Origin: an uncultured Oscillospiraceae bacterium
GTDB taxonomy: Bacteria; Bacillota; Clostridia; Oscillospirales; Oscillospiraceae
Assembly (NCBI GenBank): GCA_902478785.1
Contig: CABSMJ010000011.1
Coordinates: forward strand, 14,902-78,901
Length of the DNA stretch: 64,000 bases
Reading direction: 5' to 3'
The notes under the pieces: model-generated
What the model was told of the DNA's origin: nothing
Database searches by the model: none
Seen by the model: the letters and a program-made list of their open reading frames with translations, nothing else
Made by a program: the position numbers and the translations under genes
In this document: positions 18,851 to 27,336 of the stretch, in pieces
How positions within the stretch are numbered: position 1 is the first letter of the stretch
How the letters are laid out: every line of letters begins with the position of its first letter

Positions 18851-19924
18851 TCAGGGCAGCATAAAGCCCCGCAGATAGGCATTAAAGGCATCGCAGCCGG
18901 TGAGGAACTCATTGATGGTGGCCTTAAAGGCGCCGTAGTGGTTGAACTCCTCCACCCGCAGTCCATCCTCCAGATAGACGGAGCGATACTCGGGGATCTT
19001 GTCCAGCAGCTCCTCCACGATGAGGGGATTGACCTGCTCATCGATGGTCTCATGGAGCTCCAGCCGGGCACCCTCCATCCGCCGCCACCACAGGGGGTTG
19101 ATGGTCATGAGGATGTCGCCGCCCAAGAAGCGGCTCCAGAGGAAGTGGCTGTTGTTGTTGGCCACCAGCAGCTTGGCCCGATAGCCCCGCTGGCGGTAGA
19201 TGCCGTAGACCTTCTTGAAGATGGCCTCACCACAGGAGTCCAGATACTCCTGGGTGATGGGGGTCTCCCGCTCCGCCACCAGGCGCTTCATATAATCGTC
19301 CACCCGACCGGTCATGATGGTGCAGCTGCAAAAGAGCTTGTCAGTGGGCAGGCCCTCCTGCTCCCGGCGCTGATAGCCCCGCTCGATAGCCTCGGCCACA
19401 GCGATGGCCTGGGGCACGCCGAAGCACACGGTGCCGTTGACGGAGATGCCCCGATAGGTGCACTCCTCCAGAGCCTTGATACCGGCGGTGGACACGGGCA
19501 TCTTGATGAGGATGTTCTCCCCCATGGAGCTGAGCTCCTGGGCGTGGGCCACGGTCTTTTCCACGCTGCGGTAATAGATGGGGTTGACCTGCATGGCCTG
19601 CCAGCCCTTCTTCCCACCGCTCTTGCGGAACAGGGGCAGCAGCTTTTCCGCGCCCTTCAATCCCGCTTCCTTGGAGATCTTCCAGCAGATCTCATCCTCT
19701 GTTCCGTCGGCCAGATCCTTGTCGATGATCTCACGCAGCCGGTCCTCCCACAGGTGCATCTCCCGGCGCAGGACATTGCCCACGATCACCGGGTTGGACG
19801 TGGCACCGCAGCCACCCCGCCGCAAAGCCAGGTCAATGTCGGCCATACCGCAGGAATCGTTCCACAGTTGGGTCTGAGGCCAGCGCTCCGCCGCCTCCTG
19901 AAGGGGACTTTCATAATGTGGCAT
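18851..19924 (-). CDS. Second transaldolase-family protein (357 residues)
   Basis: A class I transaldolase-like protein with TSNP at 42-45, MQVNP at 111-115, and the presumed catalytic Lys141 in ILIKMPVSTAGIKALEE, followed by SVNGTVCFGVPQ. It is clearly different from the 460-residue homologue at 5828: no long N-terminal extension, but an insertion before the catalytic strand and a long C-terminal tail rich in Glu and aromatic residues. AGGAGGG lies about 9 bases before the ATG. It is paired with a zinc dehydrogenase gene and sits next to a TRAP transporter operon. The substrate is unknown. Confidence 0.78.
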   Translation of the reverse strand: MPHYESPLQEAAERWPQTQLWNDSCGMADIDLALRRGGCGATSNPVIVGNVLRREMHLWEDRLREIIDKDLADGTEDEICWKISKEAGLKGAEKLLPLFRKSGGKKGWQAMQVNPIYYRSVEKTVAHAQELSSMGENILIKMPVSTAGIKALEECTYRGISVNGTVCFGVPQAIAVAEAIERGYQRREQEGLPTDKLFCSCTIMTGRVDDYMKRLVAERETPITQEYLDSCGEAIFKKVYGIYRQRGYRAKLLVANNNSHFLWSRFLGGDILMTINPLWWRRMEGARLELHETIDEQVNPLIVEELLDKIPEYRSVYLEDGLRVEEFNHYGAFKATINEFLTGCDAFNAYLRGFMLP

Positions 19925-19996
19925 GGTTATGTACCCTCCTTGATGAATTTTTTACCGCACTGAGAAATTGGAAACCATCTTTTTGCTGAAAAAGAG

Positions 19997-20046
19997 GCTC
20001 CCCCATCCCGCGCACCGTATACACGGGAAAGGCAGGATGGGAGAGC
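19997..20046 (-). terminator. Terminator of the TRAP transporter operon
   Basis: On the minus strand GCTCTCCCATCC pairs with GGATGGGGGAGC, with an inner CCGT/ACGG pairing, followed by CCTCTTTTTC. It separates dctM from the transaldolase/dehydrogenase unit. Confidence 0.75.
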
Positions 20047-20091
20047 TATCATTGGATGATTGGGGATCAGGGGTGCAGGGCTTGCCTTCGA

Positions 20092-21387
20092 TCAGGCCCG
20101 CATCAGGTTGACCAGCGTCATGGAGATATCGGGGATCATCGTAATGAGCAACAGGTCAATCAGCATGATGATGATAAAGGGTATGATACCCTTGATGACC
20201 GTTTCCAGAGGTTCATCGCCCACCCGCGCGGCAACAAACAGGTTGATGCCCAGAGGCGGAGTGATGAAGCCGATGGCCAGGTTGACCACCATGATGATAC
20301 CGAAGTGGACGATATCGAAGCCGAAGCCGGTGGCAATGGGCATCAGGATGGGGGCCAGGATCAGCATGGCAGGCGTGGTGTCCATGAAGCAGCCCACAAA
20401 CAGCAGCAGCACGTTGATCAGCAGGATGACCACCAGCCAGCTGTCGGAGAAGTTGCCGATGGCATTGGCGATGGCGGTGGGGGCACCGGTGATGCTCAGC
20501 ACCTTGGCGAAGGAGGTGGCGCAGCCCACGATCAGCATGGTGGTGCCGATGGTGGAGACGGCGCTCTTCATGGTGTCCATGAAGCTCTTGAAGGTCATCT
20601 CTCTATGTACCACAAAGCCGCAGAACAGCGCATAGAAGCAAGCCACAGCAGCAGCCTCGGTGGGGGTGAAGATACCGGCATAGATACCGCCCAGGATGAT
20701 GACGGGGTTGAGCAGAGCGAACTTGCCGTCCCACAGGGCCCGGCCGGCCACTCTCCAGGAGAACTTGGCGTTGGGATCTTTCCAGCCCTTCTTCCGGCTG
20801 TAGAAATAGCAGAACGCGATCAGGCACAGGCCGATCAGGATACCGGGCATAAAGCCGGCCATGAACATCTCGCCGATGGAGGCGCCAGTGGTGGTGCCGT
20901 AGAACACCATGGGGATGGACGGGGGAATGATAACGCCGATGCCGCCGGCGCAGGCGATCAGGGCCAGGGTAAAGGGCTTGCTGTAGCCGTTCTTGAGCAT
21001 GGTGGGCACCACCATGCCGCCCACGGCGGCCACGGTGGCCGGGCCGGAGCCGGAGACCGCCGCGAAGAACATGCAGAACACCACCGTGCAGATGGCCAGG
21101 CCACCGTAGAAGCGGCCGAAGAAGGCGTTACAGACGTTTAGGATTCGTTTTGAGACGCCGCCGTTGCCCATTAGCTCGCCGGCCAGTATGAACAGTGGTA
21201 CGGCAAGGATTGGGAACGAGTCGCAGCCAGCCACCATGGTCTGGCTCAGATAACCGACGCTTTGGGTACCTCCGGCCACAATGGCCACAAAGGCAGACAG
21301 GCCGATGGCAAAGCCAACAGGTACGTTCAGCATCAGAAATACGATCAGGGAAATGAACAAAATCCATGCAACTGCACTTGCTGACAT
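20092..21387 (-). CDS. dctM: TRAP transporter large permease DctM
   Basis: A 431-residue membrane protein with about 12 hydrophobic segments and the DctM signatures PVGFAIGLSA near the N terminus, SGPATVAAVG, and IPPSIPMVFYG in the transport core. Together with DctQ and DctP it imports an organic anion, typically a C4-dicarboxylate, sugar acid or sulfonate, using a sodium gradient. Its ATG overlaps the dctQ stop by one base (TAATG), so translation is coupled. Confidence 0.93.
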   Translation of the reverse strand: MSASAVAWILFISLIVFLMLNVPVGFAIGLSAFVAIVAGGTQSVGYLSQTMVAGCDSFPILAVPLFILAGELMGNGGVSKRILNVCNAFFGRFYGGLAICTVVFCMFFAAVSGSGPATVAAVGGMVVPTMLKNGYSKPFTLALIACAGGIGVIIPPSIPMVFYGTTTGASIGEMFMAGFMPGILIGLCLIAFCYFYSRKKGWKDPNAKFSWRVAGRALWDGKFALLNPVIILGGIYAGIFTPTEAAAVACFYALFCGFVVHREMTFKSFMDTMKSAVSTIGTTMLIVGCATSFAKVLSITGAPTAIANAIGNFSDSWLVVILLINVLLLFVGCFMDTTPAMLILAPILMPIATGFGFDIVHFGIIMVVNLAIGFITPPLGINLFVAARVGDEPLETVIKGIIPFIIIMLIDLLLITMIPDISMTLVNLMRA

Positions 21388-21911
21388 TACAATCTCACCT
21401 CGTCATCATTATTTTCAAAGGCGCTCATATCGTGGGCCTTCAGGCTCTTCACACGATAAATGATGGCCTGGATCTGCCGGATGGCAGTCAGGAAATAGCC
21501 GACGATAGGCGCAGAGTGGACAATCCACATGGGGATATGGTTGGCGGGAGATGCAGTGCCAAGGGCCATATATCTGACAACCGTGATGTAAGCGGCGTAC
21601 ATAACAATACCCGCAAAAACCAACACGATCACATCGGCGAGGACCATAATATAGGGACGGACTTTCTTGGGGAACACGCTGACAAACACATCGATCTTCA
21701 GGTGCTTCATCTGCTTGGAACCGAAGCTGACGCCCAGGAAGCACAGCCAGATGAACAAATACCGGGCCAATTCCTCAGACCAGGAAAGGGAACTGTTAAA
21801 AACGTAGCGCATGACCACCTGAATGAACAGGATCGTTGTAAACAGGGCCAGAAGGAATACACACAGATACTGCTCCAGATTCTCATCCAGCCAATGTAAC
21901 GCTTTTTTCAA
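21387..21911 (-). CDS. dctQ: TRAP transporter small permease DctQ
   Basis: A 174-residue protein with four predicted membrane helices (around 16-37, 50-68, 90-111 and 132-152) and the family pattern LSWSEELARYLFIWLCFLG between helices 1 and 2. It bridges DctM and the binding protein. It lies between dctP and dctM in the usual order. Confidence 0.92.
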   Translation of the reverse strand: MKKALHWLDENLEQYLCVFLLALFTTILFIQVVMRYVFNSSLSWSEELARYLFIWLCFLGVSFGSKQMKHLKIDVFVSVFPKKVRPYIMVLADVIVLVFAGIVMYAAYITVVRYMALGTASPANHIPMWIVHSAPIVGYFLTAIRQIQAIIYRVKSLKAHDMSAFENNDDEVRL

Positions 21912-21960
21912 AACCTCTCACTCCCTCCGACAATTCTTCTTGCAGGATTGAAATTTATAA

Positions 21961-21994
21961 GGGAAGCCCTGCAGTTCCCACCGCAGGGCTTCCC
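21961..21994 (-). promoter_or_regulatory. Stem-loop between dctP and dctQ
   Basis: GGGAAGCCCTGC and its complement form a perfect 12-bp stem with a 10-base loop in the dctP-dctQ gap, followed on the minus strand by TTATAAATTTC. It is probably a processing or partial termination signal that keeps the binding-protein mRNA more abundant than the permease mRNA. Confidence 0.6.
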
Positions 21995-22048
21995 CAACTG
22001 CTAAGTGACTTTCTGCTGGTTATACTATGTTTCGCTTTTTGGGGGGTG

Positions 22049-23176
22049 TTATGCGTTCAGGCCTTCCAGAACATCCATCAGCTCGGGGTTGGCCAGAGCC
22101 TCGCGGATCTCATCATACACGCCAGCGGCGTCAATGGCCTCGCGGAAGGAGTCCTTGGTGGCGTCATCCAGCTCGACGATGTTGACGTTGTCAGCCTTGA
22201 ACTGATCCAGGATCTGCTGGTTGACCTCGATGTTGCGCTCGCGCTCCCACTGCTCCACGTAATCGCTGACGTAGTCCATGATGGCGCGCTGATTGTCGGT
22301 CAGGCTGTTATACTTTTCCAGGTTGATCATAACAGGCATGGGGGTGTAGTTGTGCTCGCTGAGGACCAGGTAATCCTGAACCTCCATGAAGCCATTGGTG
22401 TCGATCAGGCCCAGGGGGTTCTCCTGGCCTTCCACGGTGCCCTGCTGCAGGGCGGTGTAGACCTCACCGAAGTTCATGGGAGTGGGGTTGGCGCCCAGAG
22501 CCTTCCAGGCGTCCATCTGCAGGGAGTTCTCCATGGTGCGGATCTTCAGGCCCTTCAGGCTGTCCAGACCGGTGACTTCCACGTTGCAGGTCAGGTTACG
22601 GAAGCCGTTCTCGCACCACATGATGACCTTCATGCCCAGAGCTTCCACGTCCTTGTCGATCTGCTGACCGATCTCGCCGTCCATGACCTCATAGGCGGTC
22701 TCCTGGTCATTGATCATGTACAGGGTGTCGAAAATGCTCATGTTGGGCAGCATGGTGGTCACAGGAGCGGGGGAGGTCAGGCCGATGTCGATCTCGCCGA
22801 ACTGCACGTTGGAGATAACGTTCAGGTCATCGCCCAGCTCGTTGTAGGGGTGCCAGTCGATCTTGATGCTGCCGCCAGACAGATCCTCAATCATGAACTT
22901 GAAGAGCTCCTCAGCTTCCGTCATGGTGGTGAAGGAAGCGCCGGAGAAAATAAGGGTCTGCGCCGCGTCGCCGCTGGCATCGGGCAGGCCTGCGGACTCC
23001 GCAGCGGCCAGAGCCTCGTCAACAGCCTCCTGGGAGACCACGGTGGGAGCGCCGGAGTTGGCATCGGAGCTGCTGTCATCCCCACTGTTGGGAGTGGTGG
23101 AGTTGCTGGGGCCGCAGCCAACCAGCAGAGCCATGACCATGGCAAGGGCCAACAAGATACTCAGTAGCTTCTTCAT
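22049..23176 (-). CDS. dctP: TRAP transporter substrate-binding lipoprotein DctP
   Basis: A 375-residue solute-binding protein. The signal peptide ends in a lipobox LLVGC with Cys21, then a Ser/Asn-rich linker, then the DctP fold with the family stretch LKIRTMENSLQMDAWKALGA, where the Arg normally grips the substrate carboxylate, and GTVEGQENP. I start at the ATG at 23176, 7 bases after GGAGG, rather than at the TTG two codons upstream. It captures the substrate outside the cell. The conserved Arg points to an acidic ligand. Confidence 0.92.
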   Translation of the reverse strand: MKKLLSILLALAMVMALLVGCGPSNSTTPNSGDDSSSDANSGAPTVVSQEAVDEALAAAESAGLPDASGDAAQTLIFSGASFTTMTEAEELFKFMIEDLSGGSIKIDWHPYNELGDDLNVISNVQFGEIDIGLTSPAPVTTMLPNMSIFDTLYMINDQETAYEVMDGEIGQQIDKDVEALGMKVIMWCENGFRNLTCNVEVTGLDSLKGLKIRTMENSLQMDAWKALGANPTPMNFGEVYTALQQGTVEGQENPLGLIDTNGFMEVQDYLVLSEHNYTPMPVMINLEKYNSLTDNQRAIMDYVSDYVEQWERERNIEVNQQILDQFKADNVNIVELDDATKDSFREAIDAAGVYDEIREALANPELMDVLEGLNA

Positions 23177-23303
23177 TTTCAATCCTCCTTGTAAATTTGA
23201 AACCTCTATAAAAACCGGTGGCCCGGTCTTTATCTCTTTTCAGGATCAGACGGCTGCCGGGAAAGACAACCGTTCGATTTTTCCACTTGGAACTTTTGGA
23301 ACT

Positions 23304-24053
23304 TTAAGAGCGCATAAACATGCCGCCGTTGACATCGATGGTGGCACCGTCCACAAAGCTGGACAGATCGCTGGCCAGGAAGTAGATGGCGTTGGCCACA
23401 TCCTGTGCGGTGCCTAGACGACCCACAGGAATGCCATCGGGCTTGTCGCCCCGCTCCTTGGTCAGCGGGGTCTCGATCAGACCGGGCGCCACGTCGTTGA
23501 AGCGGATGCCGTACTTGGCGGTGCACTGACGGGCATAACCCTTAGTGATAGCCAGGATGCCGCCCTTGGAGGCGCTGTAAGCTACGCTGCCCATCCAGCC
23601 GCCCACCTGGCCGGCCTGAGAGGAGACGCTGACCACAGAACCGCCACCGCTCTTCTCCATGTAGGGGATCACACTCTGGCAGCAGAAGTGAATGCCGCGC
23701 AGGTTGATGTCCAGCATCTTGTCCCAGTGCTCCGGCGTCACTTCAAAGATCGTGTCGCCGCTGAGGATACCAGCAATGTTGACCAGAATATCGATCCGGC
23801 CGAACTTGTCATAGACCTCCTGGAATGCCTTCTTTACGGATTCCAGCTCCATGACATTCATTTCCACCGCGTAGGCCTGACCGCCGGCGGCCTCTACCCG
23901 CTCTACAACGGGCTTGCACTGCTCAGGCTTGATGTCCGCGGGAACCACGATGGCACCGTGAAACGCCAGCGTCTCGCACACCGCAGCTCCGATTCCGCCG
24001 CCACCGCCTGTGACGACGGCAACCCGCCCGGTCAGATCTCCCATGTCCTTCAT
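23304..24053 (-). CDS. SDR-family oxidoreductase (gluconate 5-dehydrogenase / 3-oxoacyl reductase type)
   Basis: A 249-residue classical short-chain dehydrogenase with TGGGGGIG binding NAD(P), NIAG, the catalytic Ser in VSVSSQAGQVGG and the YSASKGG Tyr-Lys pair. It is the first gene of the minus-strand TRAP operon, 120 bases before dctP, so it probably oxidises or reduces the imported compound. It is a different SDR from the one at 3446 and shares only family motifs with it. Confidence 0.85.
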   Translation of the reverse strand: MKDMGDLTGRVAVVTGGGGGIGAAVCETLAFHGAIVVPADIKPEQCKPVVERVEAAGGQAYAVEMNVMELESVKKAFQEVYDKFGRIDILVNIAGILSGDTIFEVTPEHWDKMLDINLRGIHFCCQSVIPYMEKSGGGSVVSVSSQAGQVGGWMGSVAYSASKGGILAITKGYARQCTAKYGIRFNDVAPGLIETPLTKERGDKPDGIPVGRLGTAQDVANAIYFLASDLSSFVDGATIDVNGGMFMRS

Positions 24054-24206
24054 GTGCTCTCCATCCTTTCCTACTCGCCCTACCTTTAGGTGCCAAAAGT
24101 TACCTCAAAGGGGCTCATTCTTTTATTTTCCGTAACCCTGACACATCAATGACATAATTTTCGCCATTTTGCACACAAAGATGTGTCTTTTGTGCTTGTT
24201 TCTTGT

Positions 24207-24244
24207 ATTTTATCATGGTCGTTCGTGAAACACAATGATAAAAT
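24207..24244 (-). promoter_or_regulatory. Promoter embedded in an inverted repeat, TRAP operon
   Basis: ATTTTATCAT (24207-24216) and ATGATAAAAT (24235-24244) form a perfect 10-bp inverted repeat. On the minus strand TTGTGT (24230-24235) and TAAAAT (24207-24212) are separated by 17 bases. The -10 lies inside one arm and the -35 touches the other, about 155 bases upstream of the SDR start. This is a natural layout for repression. Confidence 0.5.
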
Positions 24245-24714
24245 TGTTTCTTTGAGAAAAGCCTCTGTTTCGCACAGAAAGACAAGTTGTGTTTTGTTCA
24301 TTTTGCCCTGATTTTTTAGTTTAGCACGTGTTTTTTGTTTCCTTTTTGGCAACTATGTTAAAAATCTAACCATTTTATTGACTTTTCTATTTTTTTTTAA
24401 GTGATTTTGTTCTCTCAATATCTACCATACTTTTCATTTCTTCACAGTATCTTTACGATTCATTCCGTCATTTTCTCTATTGTTTTCCCTATATCTATTG
24501 AATATTTCTCCATTTTGTTCGTTTTTCTCGTACTTTTCCCCTTTAACCCTTCTCAGTCCTTTTTTCGCCATTTGCTTCCCGGAAATTTCCCCTCCTTTTT
24601 ACCCGCTTTTCATTTCTTTTGTGCGTTTGAATCATTTCTCCCATTTTTCTGTAAAATAGCTGCTCCCATTTCTCCATCAATTTGCAGTCGTGTCACCTGC
24701 CAATACCGTTAAAA
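24245..24714. other. AT-rich intergenic region with no supported gene
   Basis: Very T- and pyrimidine-rich on the plus strand (notably 24,380-24,680), in contrast to the GC-rich genes on both sides. Short frames here have no ribosome sites or family resemblance. Confidence 0.5.
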
Positions 24715-24742
24715 AGCCCCCGCCTGTCATCAGGCGGGGGCT
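24715..24742 (-). terminator. Terminator overlapping the end of the 24730 gene
   Basis: AGCCCCCGCCTG and CAGGCGGGGGCT form a 12-bp stem with TCAT loop; on the minus strand TTTTT follows. The stop codon of the gene lies in the loop and stem. Confidence 0.88.
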
Positions 24743-25191
24743 GTGACATCCGTCAGAAGCCGGGTTCCCATCAGGACCAAAATATCCTCTTCATGCAGCT
24801 TCCAATAGCGCTCCGGGAGCGGAATCTCCTGGGGCTCCACCACGCCTCCATCCACCCGCAAAAGCTGGCGCTGGACGCACAGCACCCGCTGCTCGCCGCC
24901 CATGCTGGAAAAGGTCAGGCTGTCCCGCTCCGAAAAGCCATAGCCCACCACCCGCTCTGCCCGAGTCAGCTGCAGCACGGTCTCTCCGCAGTCCCCGGGC
25001 ACCAGCAGCGTGCCGCAGGCACACACCAGCCCCCGCTGCTCCAGCGCCCGACAGCCGCCGGCGGTCAGCGCCAGCAGATCCCAGCGCCGGGTGGCCACCG
25101 TCTCTGGGCTGCGGGGATCGATCCACACAACGCCTGTCAAACCGCCTACGGAGAACAGCTCCGCAGCACCTAAAAATCCCGCCTGTGTCAT
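24730..25191 (-). CDS. Hypothetical protein, 153 residues
   Basis: No family recognised. The protein is soluble in appearance, with five Cys, including the pair CACG mid-protein, alternating strands and no signal peptide or membrane helix. GGTGAGG precedes the ATG, a promoter lies upstream and a clean terminator follows, so the gene is probably real. It diverges from the DUF5662 gene. Confidence 0.6.
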   Translation of the reverse strand: MTQAGFLGAAELFSVGGLTGVVWIDPRSPETVATRRWDLLALTAGGCRALEQRGLVCACGTLLVPGDCGETVLQLTRAERVVGYGFSERDSLTFSSMGGEQRVLCVQRQLLRVDGGVVEPQEIPLPERYWKLHEEDILVLMGTRLLTDVTAPA

Positions 25192-25230
25192 CTCCTCACC
25201 TCACAAGGCAGTTTTTGCCTCGGCGGAGAA

Positions 25231-25260
25231 ATTATACGCGATTGCGCTTTCGCTTCCCAA
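25231..25260 (-). promoter_or_regulatory. Promoter for the 24730-25191 gene
   Basis: On the minus strand TTGGGA and TATAAT are 18 bases apart, 40 bases upstream of the ATG. A facing TATACT at about 25271-25276 may serve the divergent DUF5662 gene. Confidence 0.5.
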
Positions 25261-25301
25261 AGGAATGTGGTATACTGACTTTGAATTTTGGGAGGTGAGG
25301 A

Positions 25302-25862
25302 ATGTTGCGACCTTTGGCCCATTTGAAAACCATCAATCACCATCGCTGGCTGGTGTGCAAATACTGCTTCCGGGTGGGGCTGTACTGGCAGGGACTGACC
25401 CATGACCTGTCCAAATACTCCCCCAAGGAATTTTTGGTGGGCGCCAAGTATTATACCGGCACCCACAGCCCCAACGACGGAGAGCGGCGGGACAAGGGCT
25501 ACAGCTCCTCCTGGCTTCACCACAAGGGGCGCAACAAGCACCACTTCGAGTACTGGACGGATTACAGCCCTGTGCGGGGCGTGGGCGTCACCAGCGTGAA
25601 GATGCCGGTGCGGTATGTGGCGGAGATGTTCTGCGACCGGCTGGCCGCCTGCCATACCTATCACAAGGAGGCCTACACCGACAGTGACCCCTACGACTAC
25701 TTTCAGCGCTCCCGGCACTTGGCGGGGATGCACGAGGAGACTGCCGCGCTGCTGGAGGGAATGCTGCGGGTGCTCAAGGATCAGGGGGAGGACGCCGCCT
25801 TCGCCTATGTGCGCAAGCTGGTGCAGGAGGACCGGGCCGCAAGACAGCGGGCTGCAGAATAG
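25302..25862 (+). CDS. DUF5662 family protein
   Basis: A 186-residue protein rich in His and Tyr matching the DUF5662 pattern: WQGLTHDLSKYSP type segment (here YWQGLTHDLSKYSPKEF), SSSWLHHKGRNKHHFEYW and KMPVRYVAEMFCD. The conserved His and Asp residues suggest a metal-binding alpha-helical fold, perhaps hydrolase-like, but no activity is known to me. GGAGGTGAGG precedes the ATG. Single-gene unit. Confidence 0.8.
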   Translation: MLRPLAHLKTINHHRWLVCKYCFRVGLYWQGLTHDLSKYSPKEFLVGAKYYTGTHSPNDGERRDKGYSSSWLHHKGRNKHHFEYWTDYSPVRGVGVTSVKMPVRYVAEMFCDRLAACHTYHKEAYTDSDPYDYFQRSRHLAGMHEETAALLEGMLRVLKDQGEDAAFAYVRKLVQEDRAARQRAAE

Positions 25863-25894
25863 ACCGGACCTTCCACAAAAACCACGGACACATA

Positions 25895-25929
25895 AAAAAG
25901 ACCGTACTGCAAAGCAGTACGGTCTTTTT
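25895..25929. terminator. Bidirectional terminator between DUF5662 and nfnB genes
   Basis: AAAAAGACCGTACTGC and its exact complement form a 16-bp stem with an AAA loop, with T runs on both strands. Confidence 0.92.
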
Positions 25930-25948
25930 CCATTTGGCGATATGTATC

Positions 25949-27334
25949 TTACTTGGCGGAGAGCTTCTCGTCGATGGCCTTGGCAGCGGTCTTGCCGGCG
26001 CCCATGGCCAGAATGACGGTAGCAGCGCCGGTGACGGCGTCACCGCCGGCGTACACGTTCTCGCGGGAGGTCAGACCATCCTCGTTAACGATGATGCCGC
26101 CCTTCTTGTTGATCTCCAGGCCCTTGGTGGTGGACTTAATCAGGGGGTTGGGGCTGGTGCCCAGAGCCATGATGACGCAGTCCACATCCAGGGTGAACTC
26201 ACTGCCGGGGATCTCCACAGGACGACGACGGCCGGAGGCATCGGGCTCGCCCAGCTCCATGCGGATGCAGGTCATGCCGCAGACGTCACCCTTGTCATCA
26301 CCCTTGATCTCCACAGGATTGGTCAGCAGGTCAAAGACGATACCCTCTTCCTCGGCATGCTCCACCTCTTCGCGACGGGCAGGCAGCTCCTCCTTGCCGC
26401 GGCGATAGACGATGTGCACATCGGCGCCCAGACGCTTGGCGCAACGGGCAGCGTCCATAGCCACGTTGCCGCCGCCCACCACGGCCACGCGCTTGCCGTG
26501 CTGGATGGGGGTGGAGGAATCGGGCTTGTAGGCCTTCATCAGGTTGATCCGGGTCAGGAACTCGTTGGCGGAATACACGCCGCACAGGTTCTCGCCGGGG
26601 ATGTGCATGAACATAGGCAGACCAGCGCCGGAGCCGATGAACACAGCCTCAAAGCCATACTCCTCCAGCAGCTCGTCGATAGACAGAACACGGCCGATGA
26701 CCATGTCGGTCTCCACCTTCACGCCCAGAGCCTTCAGGCCGTCCACTTCCTTCTGGACAATGGCCTTGGGCAGACGGAACTCGGGGATGCCGTAAACCAG
26801 CACGCCGCCGGCCAGGTGCAGAGCCTCGAACACGGTGACCTCATATCCCTTGCGGGCCAGGTCGCCGGCGCAGGTCAGACCGGCAGGGCCGGAACCGATG
26901 ATGGCCACCTTGTGGCCGTTGGAGGCAGGCTTGACAGGAGCCTCGGTGCAGTTGGCATTGTGCCAGTCAGCCACGAAGCGCTCCAGACGGCCGATACCCA
27001 CGGGCTCACCCTTCACGCCGCGGACGCAGTACTTCTCGCACTGGTTCTCCTGGGGGCAGACACGGCCGCAGACAGCGGGCAGGGCGCTGGTGTTGGAGAT
27101 AATCTGATAGGCCTCCTCAAACTCACCGGCAGCCACCTTCTCGATGAAATCGGGGATGTGGACCATGACCGGGCAGCCCTGCATGCAGGGCTTGTTCTTG
27201 CAGTGGAGGCAGCGCTGAGCCTCGTCCAGGGCCTGCTCCTTGGTGTAGCCCAGGGCGACCTCATTGAAGTTTTTATTCCGTACATCCGGCTCCTGAGAGG
27301 GCATCGGATTCTTCTTCAAAGACATGTTAGCCAT
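25949..27334 (-). CDS. nfnB: NfnB/GltA-like flavoprotein, large subunit of NADH-dependent ferredoxin:NADP oxidoreductase
   Basis: A 461-residue protein. The N terminus (about 40-105) carries two Cys clusters, CLHCKNKPCMQGCP and CGRVCPQENQCEKYC, for 4Fe-4S centres. Then come GSGPAGLTCAG for FAD, GGGNVAMDAA for NADPH and GGDAVTGAATVILA near the end. Similar proteins are called glutamate synthase small subunit or sulfide dehydrogenase alpha, but pairing with the NfnA-like gene 2 bases upstream makes the electron-bifurcating NfnAB transhydrogenase the best call. It would balance NADPH against reduced ferredoxin plus NADH in the cytoplasm. Confidence 0.88.
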   Translation of the reverse strand: MANMSLKKNPMPSQEPDVRNKNFNEVALGYTKEQALDEAQRCLHCKNKPCMQGCPVMVHIPDFIEKVAAGEFEEAYQIISNTSALPAVCGRVCPQENQCEKYCVRGVKGEPVGIGRLERFVADWHNANCTEAPVKPASNGHKVAIIGSGPAGLTCAGDLARKGYEVTVFEALHLAGGVLVYGIPEFRLPKAIVQKEVDGLKALGVKVETDMVIGRVLSIDELLEEYGFEAVFIGSGAGLPMFMHIPGENLCGVYSANEFLTRINLMKAYKPDSSTPIQHGKRVAVVGGGNVAMDAARCAKRLGADVHIVYRRGKEELPARREEVEHAEEEGIVFDLLTNPVEIKGDDKGDVCGMTCIRMELGEPDASGRRRPVEIPGSEFTLDVDCVIMALGTSPNPLIKSTTKGLEINKKGGIIVNEDGLTSRENVYAGGDAVTGAATVILAMGAGKTAAKAIDEKLSAK

Positions 27335-27336
27335 CG

